DNA from: Crotophaga sulcirostris
Taxonomy: Eukaryota > Chordata > Aves > Cuculiformes > Crotophagidae
NCBI GenBank assembly: GCA_013397455.1
Contig: VYZB01000030.1
Location: 1,396,334 to 1,460,333, forward strand
Length of the DNA stretch: 64,000 bases
Direction: 5' to 3'
This document shows, piece by piece, positions 1-11,340 of this stretch (the first letter of the stretch is position 1; each line of letters begins with the position of its first letter). The position numbers were made by a program, and so were the translations under genes. The notes under the pieces were generated by a model. It did no database searches. It saw only the letters and a list, made by a program, of their open reading frames with translations, and was not told the origin of the DNA.

Positions 1-1239
1 TGAGATTAATCTATTCATCTTGGGTTCTCAATAACTCCATCCTTGCAGCTCACAGAAACCTGGACAGCACGTGTGACACCTCAGCTCATACTGCAGCAAC
101 AAGTCCTTGACCTGGGACTGGAGCTTTGCCCCAGGGAATAGTGGAACCAGGGAGAGAGTGAACTTCCTATTAAAACTATCCATAAATCTTGGCAATATGT
201 GTGAAGTGGATGGCAAATCATGGAGAAGGTCTATGTACTAACAGTGAGGTAAAGGTGAAAACCCTGCAGTCAGGTCAGTGCAAATATACTACTGAATCCA
301 AAGGAATAATCAGGTTTATGGGAGAAATGCCCTTGCATTTCCATAGCCAGCTAGGTGTGAAGGGCCCTAACAGAAGGTCAAGAAGAACCTGTGAGCCAAA
401 ACGTCCAGCTTATCAGTCCTTCCCTTCCACAGGTATGCAAGATAGATGTAAATTCTCATAGAGTATATTCCCCTAAGAACAATGACCTGGTTAAGGCTAA
501 TTACCACCTATTCTCACTCTAAATTAAAAAGGACTGAAAGCCCTGTATGATTAAGTGGCTCCAAAGATTAACTGTGATGAGTGGTATGGTGCTTTCGGGT
601 TTCCTCAGTGCTACGTATTTGTCACTCTCTGGACCCACGACATGGACCTTGGAGCTCTGTTTCAAAAGGTCTGCATGGTGAATTAGTGACCATTTATCAG
701 TCGGGAGTGAACAAAGCAAAACCGCTTTTGAGTACCAGCTTTGACTGAGCAGCAGAAGTTTGATCCCTGGAGTGCTGGCTGGGCTGGTGAGCCTGCTGCT
801 CTTCCATCAGCATCCACCTTGCACCTATTGCCCTGGCTGTGTCGATCCCAGAGCAGCCTTTAGGAGGTTTTTCTCCAGATGCTGATTTTACATGAATGTC
901 AAAGGCACTAATGGTTCCTGGTTTATCCAACTGAACAGGTGCAGAACGCAGCACCAGTGAGACACTCCACTGCCTACCTTTGTGCTTTGATTCCTAGCTT
1001 ATACAGATTTCCTGTAGAGGCAGCAGCTTTCTACCCCTACAGCCACTCCTGTGCAAAGAGTGAAAGGAAAGAACGCTGGAGAAGCAAGGCTGACAGCTAT
1101 TGGAAATTATTTCTGTGCAGTCTCCTATAACAGGGAAGAAAACAGCCTAAGAACAACCCTCCAGTCACAGAGCAAATGTCCAGCTGGAACAAAATAGTCC
1201 CTCTGTCCATGGGTGCTTAGAAATTAATATAAGAAAAAG
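1..1239. other. Unannotated sequence, no gene seen
   Basis: This stretch has ordinary mixed-composition sequence. Open frames are under about 100 codons on both strands and show no domain, repeat or membrane pattern. No RNA gene or recognisable transposon was seen. It may be intergenic or intronic. Confidence 0.6.
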
Positions 1240-2780
1240 CAGCAAAAGAAAATTCTCTGGCAACACCCCTCCTCATTTTTCAGTAATCTGCAGCTTAAAG
1301 AGTCCCAGATTGGAGCTTGGATCCACTTCACTGTGTTTAATAAGCCCTTGATGTACTTTTCTTCCATGAATTTGTTTAATTGCTTTTTGAACCCATTTAT
1401 ACTTTGGGCAATGAGCTCTACGGTTTGATTATGCTTTGTGTGTGGAAAAGTACTTCCTTTTGTTTATTTAAATCTATGGCCCTATTGGTTTATTTGCTGC
1501 CTCTTATTTCTGCCTTACAAGAAACAGTGAATAATTGTTTGCAGACACTTCCTCCACCCCATTTATGATTTTATATAGCCATACATACACCCCTCACTCA
1601 TTTATTTTCAAAGTTGATGAGACCTAGCCTTTTGGTTTCTGTATACAGGGCCTGCTCCATATCCATCTGGTTGCACTTGCCAGCCATCTCTGTGCCTCTT
1701 CTGTTTCTACAGAATGTTTTCCTGAGAGGGCACAACCAGAGCAATCAGGATGTCAAGCATTTTAGCAGTATAACAATTGGGGTTTTTTTGTTCTCTAGAT
1801 CTTTCCTAATTATTACTAACATACTCTCTACATCTCTTTGACCTCTGCTGAGCACTGAACTGACTTTTTCAGAGAAATTCATAGTGATTCCAACATATGT
1901 CCTGAGAGATGTTAGCTGATTTGGAACCTGTTTCTATGTATTTACAAATAAAATTGATTTTCTCATGTGCATCACTTTACACTTACCAACTCAGAAAGTC
2001 TTCTGGTCTAGAAGGATTGTTACCATTTGCTTTTTAAAAAAATGTTCCAAAAGTTGTTCTACTTACATTTCAAATAGAAAATGTTTCAGATGCATCTTTC
2101 TTAAACTACTGACCTCCTCCCTAATGAACTCTGGTAAAATAATTTATTAGGCTTTTCCACTGTAATCTTTTCTTCCTTGAGCACCAGTTACACCCTGATC
2201 ATGAACTGCCAGTGTAAAATATCTGACAGGTTTCTTATTTCTGATGTGCTTGAATAGTTACTTCCATTGCCTTTCGGGAGTTGTTTCTGAAAATCTTTTT
2301 CTTTGCCCTGACATATGATAAATTTTACATTGAACTTGGCTAAGTTTTCTCTTTTCTGTCTTCTTCTTCTTGGCCCAATTTTTGCTCTTCAGTGGACGTC
2401 TTCTACTTTAAGAATCTTTTTTTATAAATCTGCAGCTGAACCAAACAGCCCTTTTCCCTGTATTAGCTCCTTCTGCAATTTTTGATGCTATAAACTTTAG
2501 TGAGGATCTAATGTGGTCTTTTCAATAATTTTCATGCCACAAGATAATTTTTTACCTTCTTAGCTGTTGATTTTTTTCTTCTTTTTTTTATGAAGTTAGC
2601 TTTCCTCAAGACAAATGCTAATGCTACTGAAGTGAAGGGTTTGTTTATTTGTTTTACAAGACTGTTGAATTGAATTAAATTATGCTCATTATTACAGACT
2701 GATTCTTGAAGAGCTGTGTCTCCAATCCAGTCCTGGATGAGGAGTAGTTTTTCTTCCTGCAGGATCTCAGAACTGCGTAT
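1240..2780 (-). mobile_element. Ancient CR1-type LINE fragment, antisense, internally deleted
   Basis: This is the decayed 3' part of a CR1-superfamily LINE, which encodes an endonuclease/reverse transcriptase that copies its own RNA into DNA. Reading the minus strand, several short blocks still translate. Positions 1990-1964 give a GKCKVMHM-like block, typical of the region after the RT catalytic core. Positions 1639-1610 give ETKRLGLINF. Positions 1572-1525 give KIINGVEEVSANNYSL. Positions 1394-1344 give GFKKQLNKFMEEKYIKG, the C-terminal end of ORF2. Positions about 1343-1240 resemble the old CR1 3' UTR. From about 2000 to 2780 the antisense text resembles the linker before the RT domain, so the catalytic core between the two parts seems to be missing. 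Blocks lie in different frames and stops are common, so the element is inactive. The 1240-1990 part is firm; the extension to 2780 is less so. Confidence 0.78.
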
Positions 2781-4978
2781 TCAAACTTTCAATCAGACTC
2801 AAAATATAGACATGTATTAACGAGGACTGCAGAATGTCCTGGCTGGGACATAATTTCTTTTCAGGATAAACCAACTCATATCTTAAATAACTGGGTTAGC
2901 ACAGAGGCAGTCTAAGATCTTGTCACTTTTGTTTATTTGTTTATTAATAATTCACAAACTAGCTTTCCAGAAGTAGATACATATATTGTGTATCTCCATG
3001 CTGTGTTCCTGCCACAGTTCACATGAAAGAGGACAGATTTTCAGTGTGCTAATGCCCAGCTTTTTCGAAAAATATATGTCACAACATTTCTTAAGACACT
3101 CAGAAAATCGCTGACCACTTGAGTGTCTGTAGTTACATTGCCCATGTCTTTCCTTTCTGCATTCTTCAAGAATTTCCCACAATTCTCCCACTCTATAAAT
3201 GATATTTAAAAAAAAAAAAACAAATGTACAAGGCTTGTGTCATCTATACCAGCATTTCCTAAAAGCTGACTCTACTATCTGAGGCAATAAATATTGCTTA
3301 GAACATCCAAGACTATAAATCACTAGGAGAATAGCCTGAGCCCAGTAGCAAATTATCACAGGCAAACTTACAAATCTGTAGAGACTTATATATTTGACTT
3401 GAGCTCAAACTCAAATGTTTAATATGTGGGCCCTGTACCCGGGATCAGCTGGAAAGCAAAACCTTTCTCTGTAACCCTTTAATAAATCCATTCCTTTATT
3501 TTTAGTAGCAGCTTTAACTTCCAACAGTTATCTGTCATGTCTGGCCTGTCTGGTCTTCTTCACTGTCATATCAGAGCACTCATATTAAATAATATACTGG
3601 CATCATGTTTTTGTAAGAGGATTTTGATAAGCAGTAAAGGGAGAATCTGATAGCACTGCCATGAAACTCTGTAAGGAGAGCTGAACCTGCCCATTATGTA
3701 CCAGAATTAGCTCTGCCAGTGTGCTTCCAAGAAAAGCTGGTCGTGGTGGTTGTCCCAGCCCTACATATCTGCAGCATTCAGGAAAAACCCCTTCCCTCTG
3801 CCCTGCAGCCCTACCTGCTATTCAGGTAATGGGTCTTTGTGCAGGCACCCAACAGCATTGTCCACCATTGTATTCCTGCTGTCTTCTTCTCTGCACAGAG
3901 TGCCAAGCAAGACAAACGGTGGGATATTTCTTGCTATTGACAAGTGAGGACAGGATTCAGATGGCCGAGCTCATTTCCGCTCTAGCCTTGAGCAGGTTTG
4001 AACCTCCATCTCTGATACTGAGAGTTTTAACATGTCATCTGCTGCCCTTTGCAACCCCCTCAAAGGTGAGACCTCCTAAAGAAAAGATCTGCATTAATTG
4101 TCATCGAAAAGAGAGGATTTCAAGGTAACTGTCAAGAAATGAAAAGGCGGGAAACATAGAGAAAATAAATTTGACTACTTTCGCCTACCCACTTAATGTT
4201 TCTAAACTGCCCGTTTACTGAAGAAGGGTTCCCAGGCTGTGCTTTACCCATCCCTGCACTCTGAAAGACCAGGGGGGGTAAAATACAGAAGCACACAAAA
4301 ATATAATTGTTTTCAATTTTCTCTTTTCAAGCAAAATTTTATGATCAGGGTGCAGGGTGATGTGCAAGACAAGTTGGCAGAGGGTTTGGGCCAAAGATAA
4401 TCTGGGATCTCTGCCACAGAAATACTGGAATCAGATAGAGACATAAAAATGCTCTGCATGCATGTTGAAAACTAAGTATAACATTTGTTATTCTGTCTGT
4501 CTTAGTCTGGCAAGATGCTGGGATAATAAGAGGTGGGTAAGCGTTGTTTCTGCTGTTGATACAGCATGATTACTTTTCCTTAGAATGTGTCTCTTTAGAG
4601 AAGATGTATAAAATTGACAAAGGCAATCTAAGCTTTCCCAGCAAAGGTCTGCAAAATTATGGGCTGCAATCTAAAAGGTGGCGTAGGAGAAATGTAGTGG
4701 GATCAGCTCTAGCAGTGACTTATAATTTCCCACCAGCTGAATCCTGATGGTAGTGAGTGAGTAGGACAGGAGGAGGGATGCACTGCCTGGCAGGAATGAG
4801 CTGCTATTTATGCACAAATACATTAATAATCAACAATGATGAGAAATGAAACAGAAAACTCACATGACAGTTTAATAGGATTTTGGTAATATCTGATATA
4901 CTTATGAAGTTTTGCATGAATCCAACAAGGACTCCAACAAATTCCTTTTCCCGTTTTAATGGAGGTTAAATAGATTTA

Positions 4979-5289
4979 AGCAAATCTTAGGGCAGATTTA
5001 TTAAATATTATGCAGATTTTGACAAACCCACTGGAGATTCAATAACAGTTATTTTTGAGTTAGCAAATCTTTCCTTGTACTTGTCAGAGATCTTGGTAGA
5101 TTAAACAAGGAGCCAGGTCTAGCAAATGTTGAAATTTAATATTTAGAGTCAGACTGAATAAACCATGGGCGGATTTTGCAATGACGTGTTCAAGATTTAA
5201 CAAATATTGTCTCATCTTAAGAAAATAAATGTTAAATAAGGAAGAAGCTAATAAGGTTCAGCAAGACAAGACCTCCGTTTACAAATCTT
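4979..5289. repeat. Possible degenerate tandem repeat (CAAATCTT-like cores)
   Basis: A core close to AGCAAATCTT recurs at 4979, 5062, 5121 (AGCAAATGTT), 5199 (AACAAATATT) and 5280 (TACAAATCTT). Spacings are about 83, 59, 78 and 81 bases. The sequence between cores also shares fragments such as GCAGATTTTG and GCGGATTTTG. This may be an eroded minisatellite of about 80 bp, or coincidence in AT-rich DNA. Confidence 0.25.
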
Positions 5290-5291
5290 TT

Positions 5292-5310
5292 ATGTATTTA
5301 ATAAATACAT
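5292..5310. repeat. 19-bp perfect palindrome
   Basis: ATGTATTTA and TAAATACAT are exact reverse complements separated by a single A. The arms are too short and too AT-rich to imply an RNA gene. The site sits at the end of the quasi-repetitive stretch. Confidence 0.6.
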
Positions 5311-8089
5311 TTATTAAATGAAGTACAGTGCTCATTGGAGATTGTATCAATGTAAGAAATTCATCTCCAGTATGACTTAGTCAGACTATTTCCCCATTTA
5401 TTAAATGTTCTTGAGATTTAGAGAGCTCACATCAAGCTTAATGTGCATCTGGGAGGCTCTGTAAAACATTCATAAGAAATGGCAACCAGTGACAGACTTG
5501 GGGTTAAGACGTATCTTCATCAGTTTTGTTTGCACTTCACTCCAGGAAAGGGACATCTGAAGGAAGGGAGAGAAAGTAATCTTTAAATGAAAGTGTTTCA
5601 ACATTAAAGTTGCGTGGGAGAGAACCTTCTGGAGAAAATCGTGGGGTAAAGGGAGCTCATATCCAGAAGCAAGAGAAAAGATGAAATTATTGATGTTGTG
5701 GTAGCTGTAAGGTTGTATAGACTTGGCACGCTGCAACAGACACCAGCAAGTATCTGGGACACTGAATAGTCAGCATTTTAGTATCAGGGAAAAGATCTAT
5801 CCTGCAAATTGCAGCAGATGATCCCTTAGCCATAGCACAGGTGGAATATCTGGGCAAACATCTGTTAGAAATTTGTCTTTCTATTGCTCTGCCTGTGATT
5901 TCTATTCCTACTAGCTCAGCTCTTGGCTGCCTTGCTGAGACCAACAGAGAGGCAATGTGCTGCTCTGGTCATTTTAAGTATGGATGTCTCTCCCCTGGGA
6001 GCTGGAGTGAAGTTCTCAGGCCGTGTCTGGAGTCACTGGAGAGCTGCTACATGGTCTCAGGGCTCAGCTGCTGCTGCCCTGGGATGCGTTGTGCCAAGTA
6101 TTGTTCCCTGAAGGACATGCATAAATTAAAGCTACAGTCCCACTGATGACCCTAAACGTGGTTTGGTGACCCAAAAGTCACACTGTCTTTTGTCACCATG
6201 TCCTTACTGATGGCATTGCAGCAGCATGCTTGCTGTTCTCAGAGCATTAATGCTTCTGTGAATTCCTACTGCATGTGTTACCCTCAAAGACTGGCTTTAT
6301 GAGCACAGGAATATTTCGGGTGTGATTTGATAGGCACGAGACAAATGTATTTGGCTTATTTTCAAATCTAGCAAACGTCCTTTAGTGTAAAACATTTGGT
6401 GACGATGTGTCCAAAGTGAAAATCTTGAATTCTGCTTGGCATAGATAGTTCAAAAGAGATGGTAAATTAAATGTAGAAGAGAAACAAGTACAAACCCACA
6501 CCATTTGCAGTCAGATCGCTGCACTGGGACATGCCAGGTTTCTTGGAGAGTAGAGAGGATGACTTCAGAGCTTGACAGTGGCAACACTCTTCTAACAAAT
6601 GGCTTAAATGGTACAATGGTGCAAGTCCATTTCACTTGGATACCCCTTGTCTGTGCCCATATCAAGTCTCAACAAGCACGTAGCAAGTCTCACCACTTCC
6701 CAGGCCTTCACAGTGTCTGTCTTAAAGAGGAGGTGCCATTCCTGAGTATTTCTCAAGAGGGTGTTTCTGGCAGAGTGTGTCAAATCCTTGCTGCCTGCAG
6801 CCCATCTTGAAAGACTCTCCAACCATCTCTCATAGAGGAAGACCAAGCAAGAGACCCTTAACAAGGCAGGGGGAGTCCAGCAGGAATGCACACAATACAA
6901 ATAGGACTGTTTACAGCTGTCTGCTTCTGTTTCAGAGCAGATCAGCTAAAGAGATTTCCCAACAGCAGAGAAGCATCTCTCAGAGGAGATAATAATCGTA
7001 ATTGAAATCAGAAAACCTTCAAGTATCTTTGTGTGTACAGTAATAGCATGACATTTAGAATCACAATGGGATTAATAATGGGGAGCATCATTCTGCCACT
7101 TATGGTCTGTTTTGTTCAGGGCAGGAGGGATGAGTTTCACTGCCCTTGTGGTGGTCCCCAGGGATGACTCCTGCCAGGCTTCTGCCCCAGACTTGTGCTG
7201 GAGGTGAAGGTGGGGTGGCATCTGGTTTGTCATTCAGTGGAAGAATGACTAGAGATCAGTCAGTAACCCCTGGCATGATGGGAACAAATCTATTTAGCAT
7301 TCTACCACTCCACACAGGAAGAAAAGAAAAAGCACAAGAAAGCTGAGCTGAGATTCAACTCACATCAGCCTTTGCAGGAACAATTATAAAATGCAAATAC
7401 TACGGACATTTCCTTAACAAAGTAAATCTAACCATTACCTGCCTCTGTTCTTTAATCAAACATTTCTTTTCCCCTCCCGTGTTCCTTGATGTTAATACAA
7501 GTTGTTCATCAGATTCCTCATTGTATCACCGTGCCAAAGTAAGCTGACTCCTAAACACGTGCTGTGTCACATCAGGTAACTATAATAACACTGCTGGGCA
7601 TCTCCTTGTTTTGAGCAGATTTTTACAGCATGAAGGTTTACGGCAGGTGAGAAACTCCTCATTTTACAGCAGGAACAGAGAGAAAAACCACACTTTTTGC
7701 CAAAACATCTCCCACATGTTGGCAGGGACCCACCAACCAGATTAACCCATACCCATGCAACGAGCAAGGAAGGTGTGCTAAAGAAACAACCTTGTTTGAG
7801 ATGGTTATTTCTAAACCAACCTTGCCCTGGTTGTATATCAGCTCTGACTACAGCATCCCCTGCTGACAATACCTTCTCTCTTGGCCAGGATCCAAGAGCA
7901 ACTCAGTCCCGTGCAGTTCAGAGCCTGAGATAGTGAAAAAAAGCTCAGGTTACCGAGATGCCAAGCTCTGAATACTAGGGAAAAAAAAAAAAAAAACACC
8001 ACAATATAGAGCTGGAAAAAAGCCTCTCTTCCCTAACCGAGACAGCTGTTTGTTATTTTTGTTCTCACTGTTAAACCTGCTTCATTCAT

Positions 8090-8275
8090 CACAGTTCGGA
8101 CAAGCTTCAGACAGCGACCCTCCTGCTATAAAAGCAGGGAGTCTTTACGGAGCTGGAGGAGCTGGTTCTTTCGCTGTTTTCAGGAAGGTGGCTGTGCCAG
8201 GCGGCTACGCAGCAGGTGTCAGCAGTGACGCGTAAAAGCAGACAAGTGTGTCTCAGTATTCCCTGCCTGCCTGCC
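8090..8275 (+). promoter_or_regulatory. Candidate TATA-containing, CpG-rich promoter-like block
   Basis: A canonical TATAAAAG lies at 8127-8134. The surrounding 185 bases contain about nine CpG dinucleotides (for example GGCGGCTACG and GACGCG), far denser than the flanks. No clear initiator or downstream exon is recognised. The open frame through it (8050-8235) has no known domain. It could be a promoter for a noncoding transcript, an enhancer, or chance. Confidence 0.3.
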
Positions 8276-10090
8276 GGCCCCTCTCTTTCTCTGCCATTTA
8301 CATGATGTGCAAATTATCGGAGTATTTTGCTGCCTTCAATAGGATCTTGAAAATAGATCATCCAAAATTAAGGTCACTTTTCTCCCTTTCTGATTAGCAT
8401 TCATCTGCTTCCATATCTCACGGGTGGAAATAAAATTTAAATGAGATTCAACATTTATTAGGAAATTTTCTTTAAGATGCTGTTATGTTCTTGGTTCTAA
8501 GATCTATTTCCTTGCAGCAATCAGTTTTAAGAGTCTCTATTTAATTCAGATGACAGGTCCAGTGGAGTGCAACATGGGTAAATCTAAGGCTTAAAGTTAG
8601 AATAAAAGAGAAATCGAATTGAATTGGGTTTTACACTCCACCTTTCACACTGGGCACTTTGTTATTCACATTTATCACCATCTATAAAAGATGCAAGAAG
8701 AAAAGGAAAAAAGCAGGAAATGAAATGCCAAAAAAATAACTGTCTTTAAATGATGAGAAGCTGAAGAAAGACTGAGAATGCAGACTAAAAAGGACACCCT
8801 AAGATAAGACCCTGAATGTTGGATTTGGTAAAGGGAAAAAGGAGCTGGAAGACAAAGTGTGGTGTGGGAATTTACAAAACTGTTCACAGTGAGAACTCAG
8901 CTAATTCCTAACTCACTTAATCTGCTGATCCAATTATCCTTATCCCATCAAAAAATCCTTCTCAAAAAAAAAAAAAAAAGAAAACAACCTACGGTAACAT
9001 TTCCTTCCCATTTTTGCCAGCAGTTAATAGCAGAGTGCTCTGCTGAGATTTCCCAGCACTAAGAATCCATTACTTTTAATTCAATATGCCATAGTACTTT
9101 TATGAGTATTCTAACTAGCACTGTAAATAATTGAAAATAAGTGATACTTGTTAAAATAAATGAACAAAGTGTATTTTGTAATGCAGTATCTTTGATTTTT
9201 TTATTGTGTTTGACTGCTAATTTGCAGAATTCTGCACTTCCAAATACATCTCTTAGTCATTAGAGGAACTTGTTCTGATCTGCTTCATGAATAGAAATGA
9301 CTGCATGGTTTCGATATTGATAAAATAGGGGATTGCAGGGCTATGAAATGTCACAGTTAAAGAGAGGAAGGGACAGGATTTTCTGCTATTATGTAGTTTA
9401 GGAATTTATCCTGCTTGTTTCTCTTCCTCCTGAAACTGGAGTGCTTCACAAGTGGAAGCAACAGGAAAAAGAAGGGTTTCGAAAAACTTACAGTTTGAGA
9501 TATTTCTTCTACATAGGGTGCAAATTTGGTTTAGGCTCAAATCTCTCTGGTTTTGTTTTTGACAATAGGGATGGAATGGGAGAATCATGCCACGAGTTCA
9601 ATTTTTCTGAAGAAAGGAGGGTTTTGAAGAAAGCAATAGGATGAGCTGTTTCTTCATCATGTAAGTGAACACAATCACTGTAATTTCAAGAGGTGCCAGG
9701 GTGATTACCATCAGCCTAGTCTCATGACCCGTGCTGGCCAAAAGACAAGGAACCATATGAAGTCAAACAAATTATATGAGGAAGCATTTTATGGCTGCAC
9801 CATCAACCATCCCAGAGACTGAGAAACCACTGGGCATCTCAATCCAGCCCTGCACAAGTAGGCACCACGCTACAATTATCAGCATCCTGTTGGGGTAAAG
9901 GATCTATAGATCAATATATATATTGACTCGCTTGCTTACCCAGGATGGGTTTTTTTGTGCTTGCATTTACATCCAATGTCCACTGCTACTCAATTTGTTA
10001 ATGTTCGTTTCTTCCTTCTGTTTCAAAATCTGCTCATTGTTTTCGAGCCTTATCCAGCACTGCTGATATCAGATAGGAATGTTTCCTCTC
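8276..10090. other. Unannotated AT-rich sequence with poly-A run
   Basis: No gene is seen. A run of 16 A occurs at 8964-8979. The text at 8290-8620 is AT-rich, without repeats or stretched reading frames, and has the look of conserved noncoding DNA. That impression cannot be tested without an alignment. Confidence 0.5.
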
Positions 10091-10520
10091 CTATACAGTT
10101 ATGAACGTCACAATTGGAAGGAACTTCAGCAAAGCAGCAGATCCATTTCCCTGTGCCAGGGCAGGATGAACTGTCCTCATATCATCCCTGACAGATCTTT
10201 GTCCCGTCTAAAGACTACCAGAGACAGGGACTGCTGTATTCCTGGTGCTCTGCTCTCTCCATCACTTGAAAGTTCTTCTGATATCTATTCTAAGTCTTTC
10301 CTGCCACAATTTATTCCTATCTCTACTTACCCTATTAACTCTAAAAGCAGAGGACAGATTAGAGCATTTCCAGATGCTTTTTTAATGTTATTCAAAACTG
10401 AAGTTCCCCATTGAATTTCCTCTTCTCTTAGCTGAATCATCCCAGGCTGTCCAGTCTTTGCTTGCAAGGTCGTGTTTTGGAGACGTTTGAGCTTCCTGCT
10501 TTCCTTTCGTCCATCTCCAA
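10091..10520 (-). mobile_element. Ancient CR1 LINE 3' fragment, antisense
   Basis: The order of short phrases on the plus strand follows the reverse complement of a CR1 ORF2 C-terminus and 3' UTR. It runs from ATTGGAAGGAACTTCAG, through CCTGTGCCAGGGCAGGATGA and CCCTGACAGATCTTTGTC, then a CCACAATTTATTCC segment. It ends with CTTCTCTTAGCTGAATCATC and the GGTCGTGTTTTGGAGACG portion near 10465-10490. Avian CR1 copies carry the same landmarks in the same order. Stops interrupt every frame. The copy lacks a clear terminal octamer and is much more diverged than the copies at 39-45 kb. Confidence 0.82.
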
Positions 10521-11123
10521 TTGCTGTGTCCATCCCTTGAAGTCTACATTAAAATCTTATGCTGATTGCCTAGGAAAGCCTCCAATACAGGAGTATTTGT
10601 GGCTGCTTAAAGAGAGTAAAGTCATATCTCATGACCTAATAATTTCTATTACAGGCTTCCATGGTTCAGGCAAGCAGGTACAATGAAGCAGTCTCTACAG
10701 CACTCGATCTGGCCACCTTCAATTGCTCGCCATTCAGACAGAATAAAAGTTGGCTACACTCAGTCAGGCCAAACTCTCAAATAGATTGAGCAGAAAATGT
10801 TATTAAGATTTGACCTTGTGTCCTAGATCACATGAGTGACCTAAAGATGTACCAGAAAACACTATATTAGCTAAACTGCTTCCTGTGCGTTTTTTAATAA
10901 GGCATCATTTCAAAGTGAAAGAGGTCTAGCAGTGTCAAATGTTTTTTTCTCCATGTAAAAATTTCTATGAGCCATATGGAAAAGAAGGGGGGGAGGGTAC
11001 AAAGTTTCCACATAAAACCTCTTTGCCATGATAACAAGGATTCAAAATTCCATTTGTAGGCAGAATATAAAAGGTTAAATGTGCCAGTGGAGCTGCCACT
11101 GTCACCTCCCCAATTTCCCTCCC
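10521..11123. other. Unannotated sequence
   Basis: No gene, RNA gene or recognisable transposon was seen between the old CR1 and the duplicated motif. Confidence 0.55.
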
Positions 11124-11340
11124 AAAAGAGTTCATTTTTTTGACAAAGCCAATTATCTGAAAATGACAGGAAATGATTAGTCATGTTAATTAAAAATAAT
11201 TTTCTTTCCCACTCCTAAAAAGGTCAGATCATCAGCTGTATGGAAAATTGAGCCTTCATGCACTTTCATTTGATTTCCCATTCAAAGTCTAATTAGTTAC
11301 AATTTGTTGTTAAAAGAGATCATTTTTTTTGATAAAGCCA
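11124..11340 (+). repeat. Duplicated 28-29 bp motif, spaced 188 bp
   Basis: Unit one (11124-11151) and unit two (11312-11340) share the pattern AAAAGAG, then T/A-TCATTTTTTT, then GAYAAAGCCA. They differ by two substitutions and one extra T. The sequence between them is AT-rich with TTAATTAA and TAATTAG homeodomain-type cores. Spaced near-identical words in otherwise unique DNA suggest repeated factor-binding sites or a local duplication. Confidence 0.55.

Larger units (their letters stand above)
2781..8089. other. Unannotated AT-rich sequence, no gene seen
   Basis: No supported gene lies here. Visible items are a run of 13 A at 3208-3220, an AT-rich quasi-repetitive stretch at about 4979-5289, a short palindrome at 5292-5310 and a run of 16 A at 7981-7996. 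A 135-codon open frame at 3721-4128 has no recognisable domain and no exon context. It is probably a chance frame in a local GC-richer patch. Confidence 0.55.
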
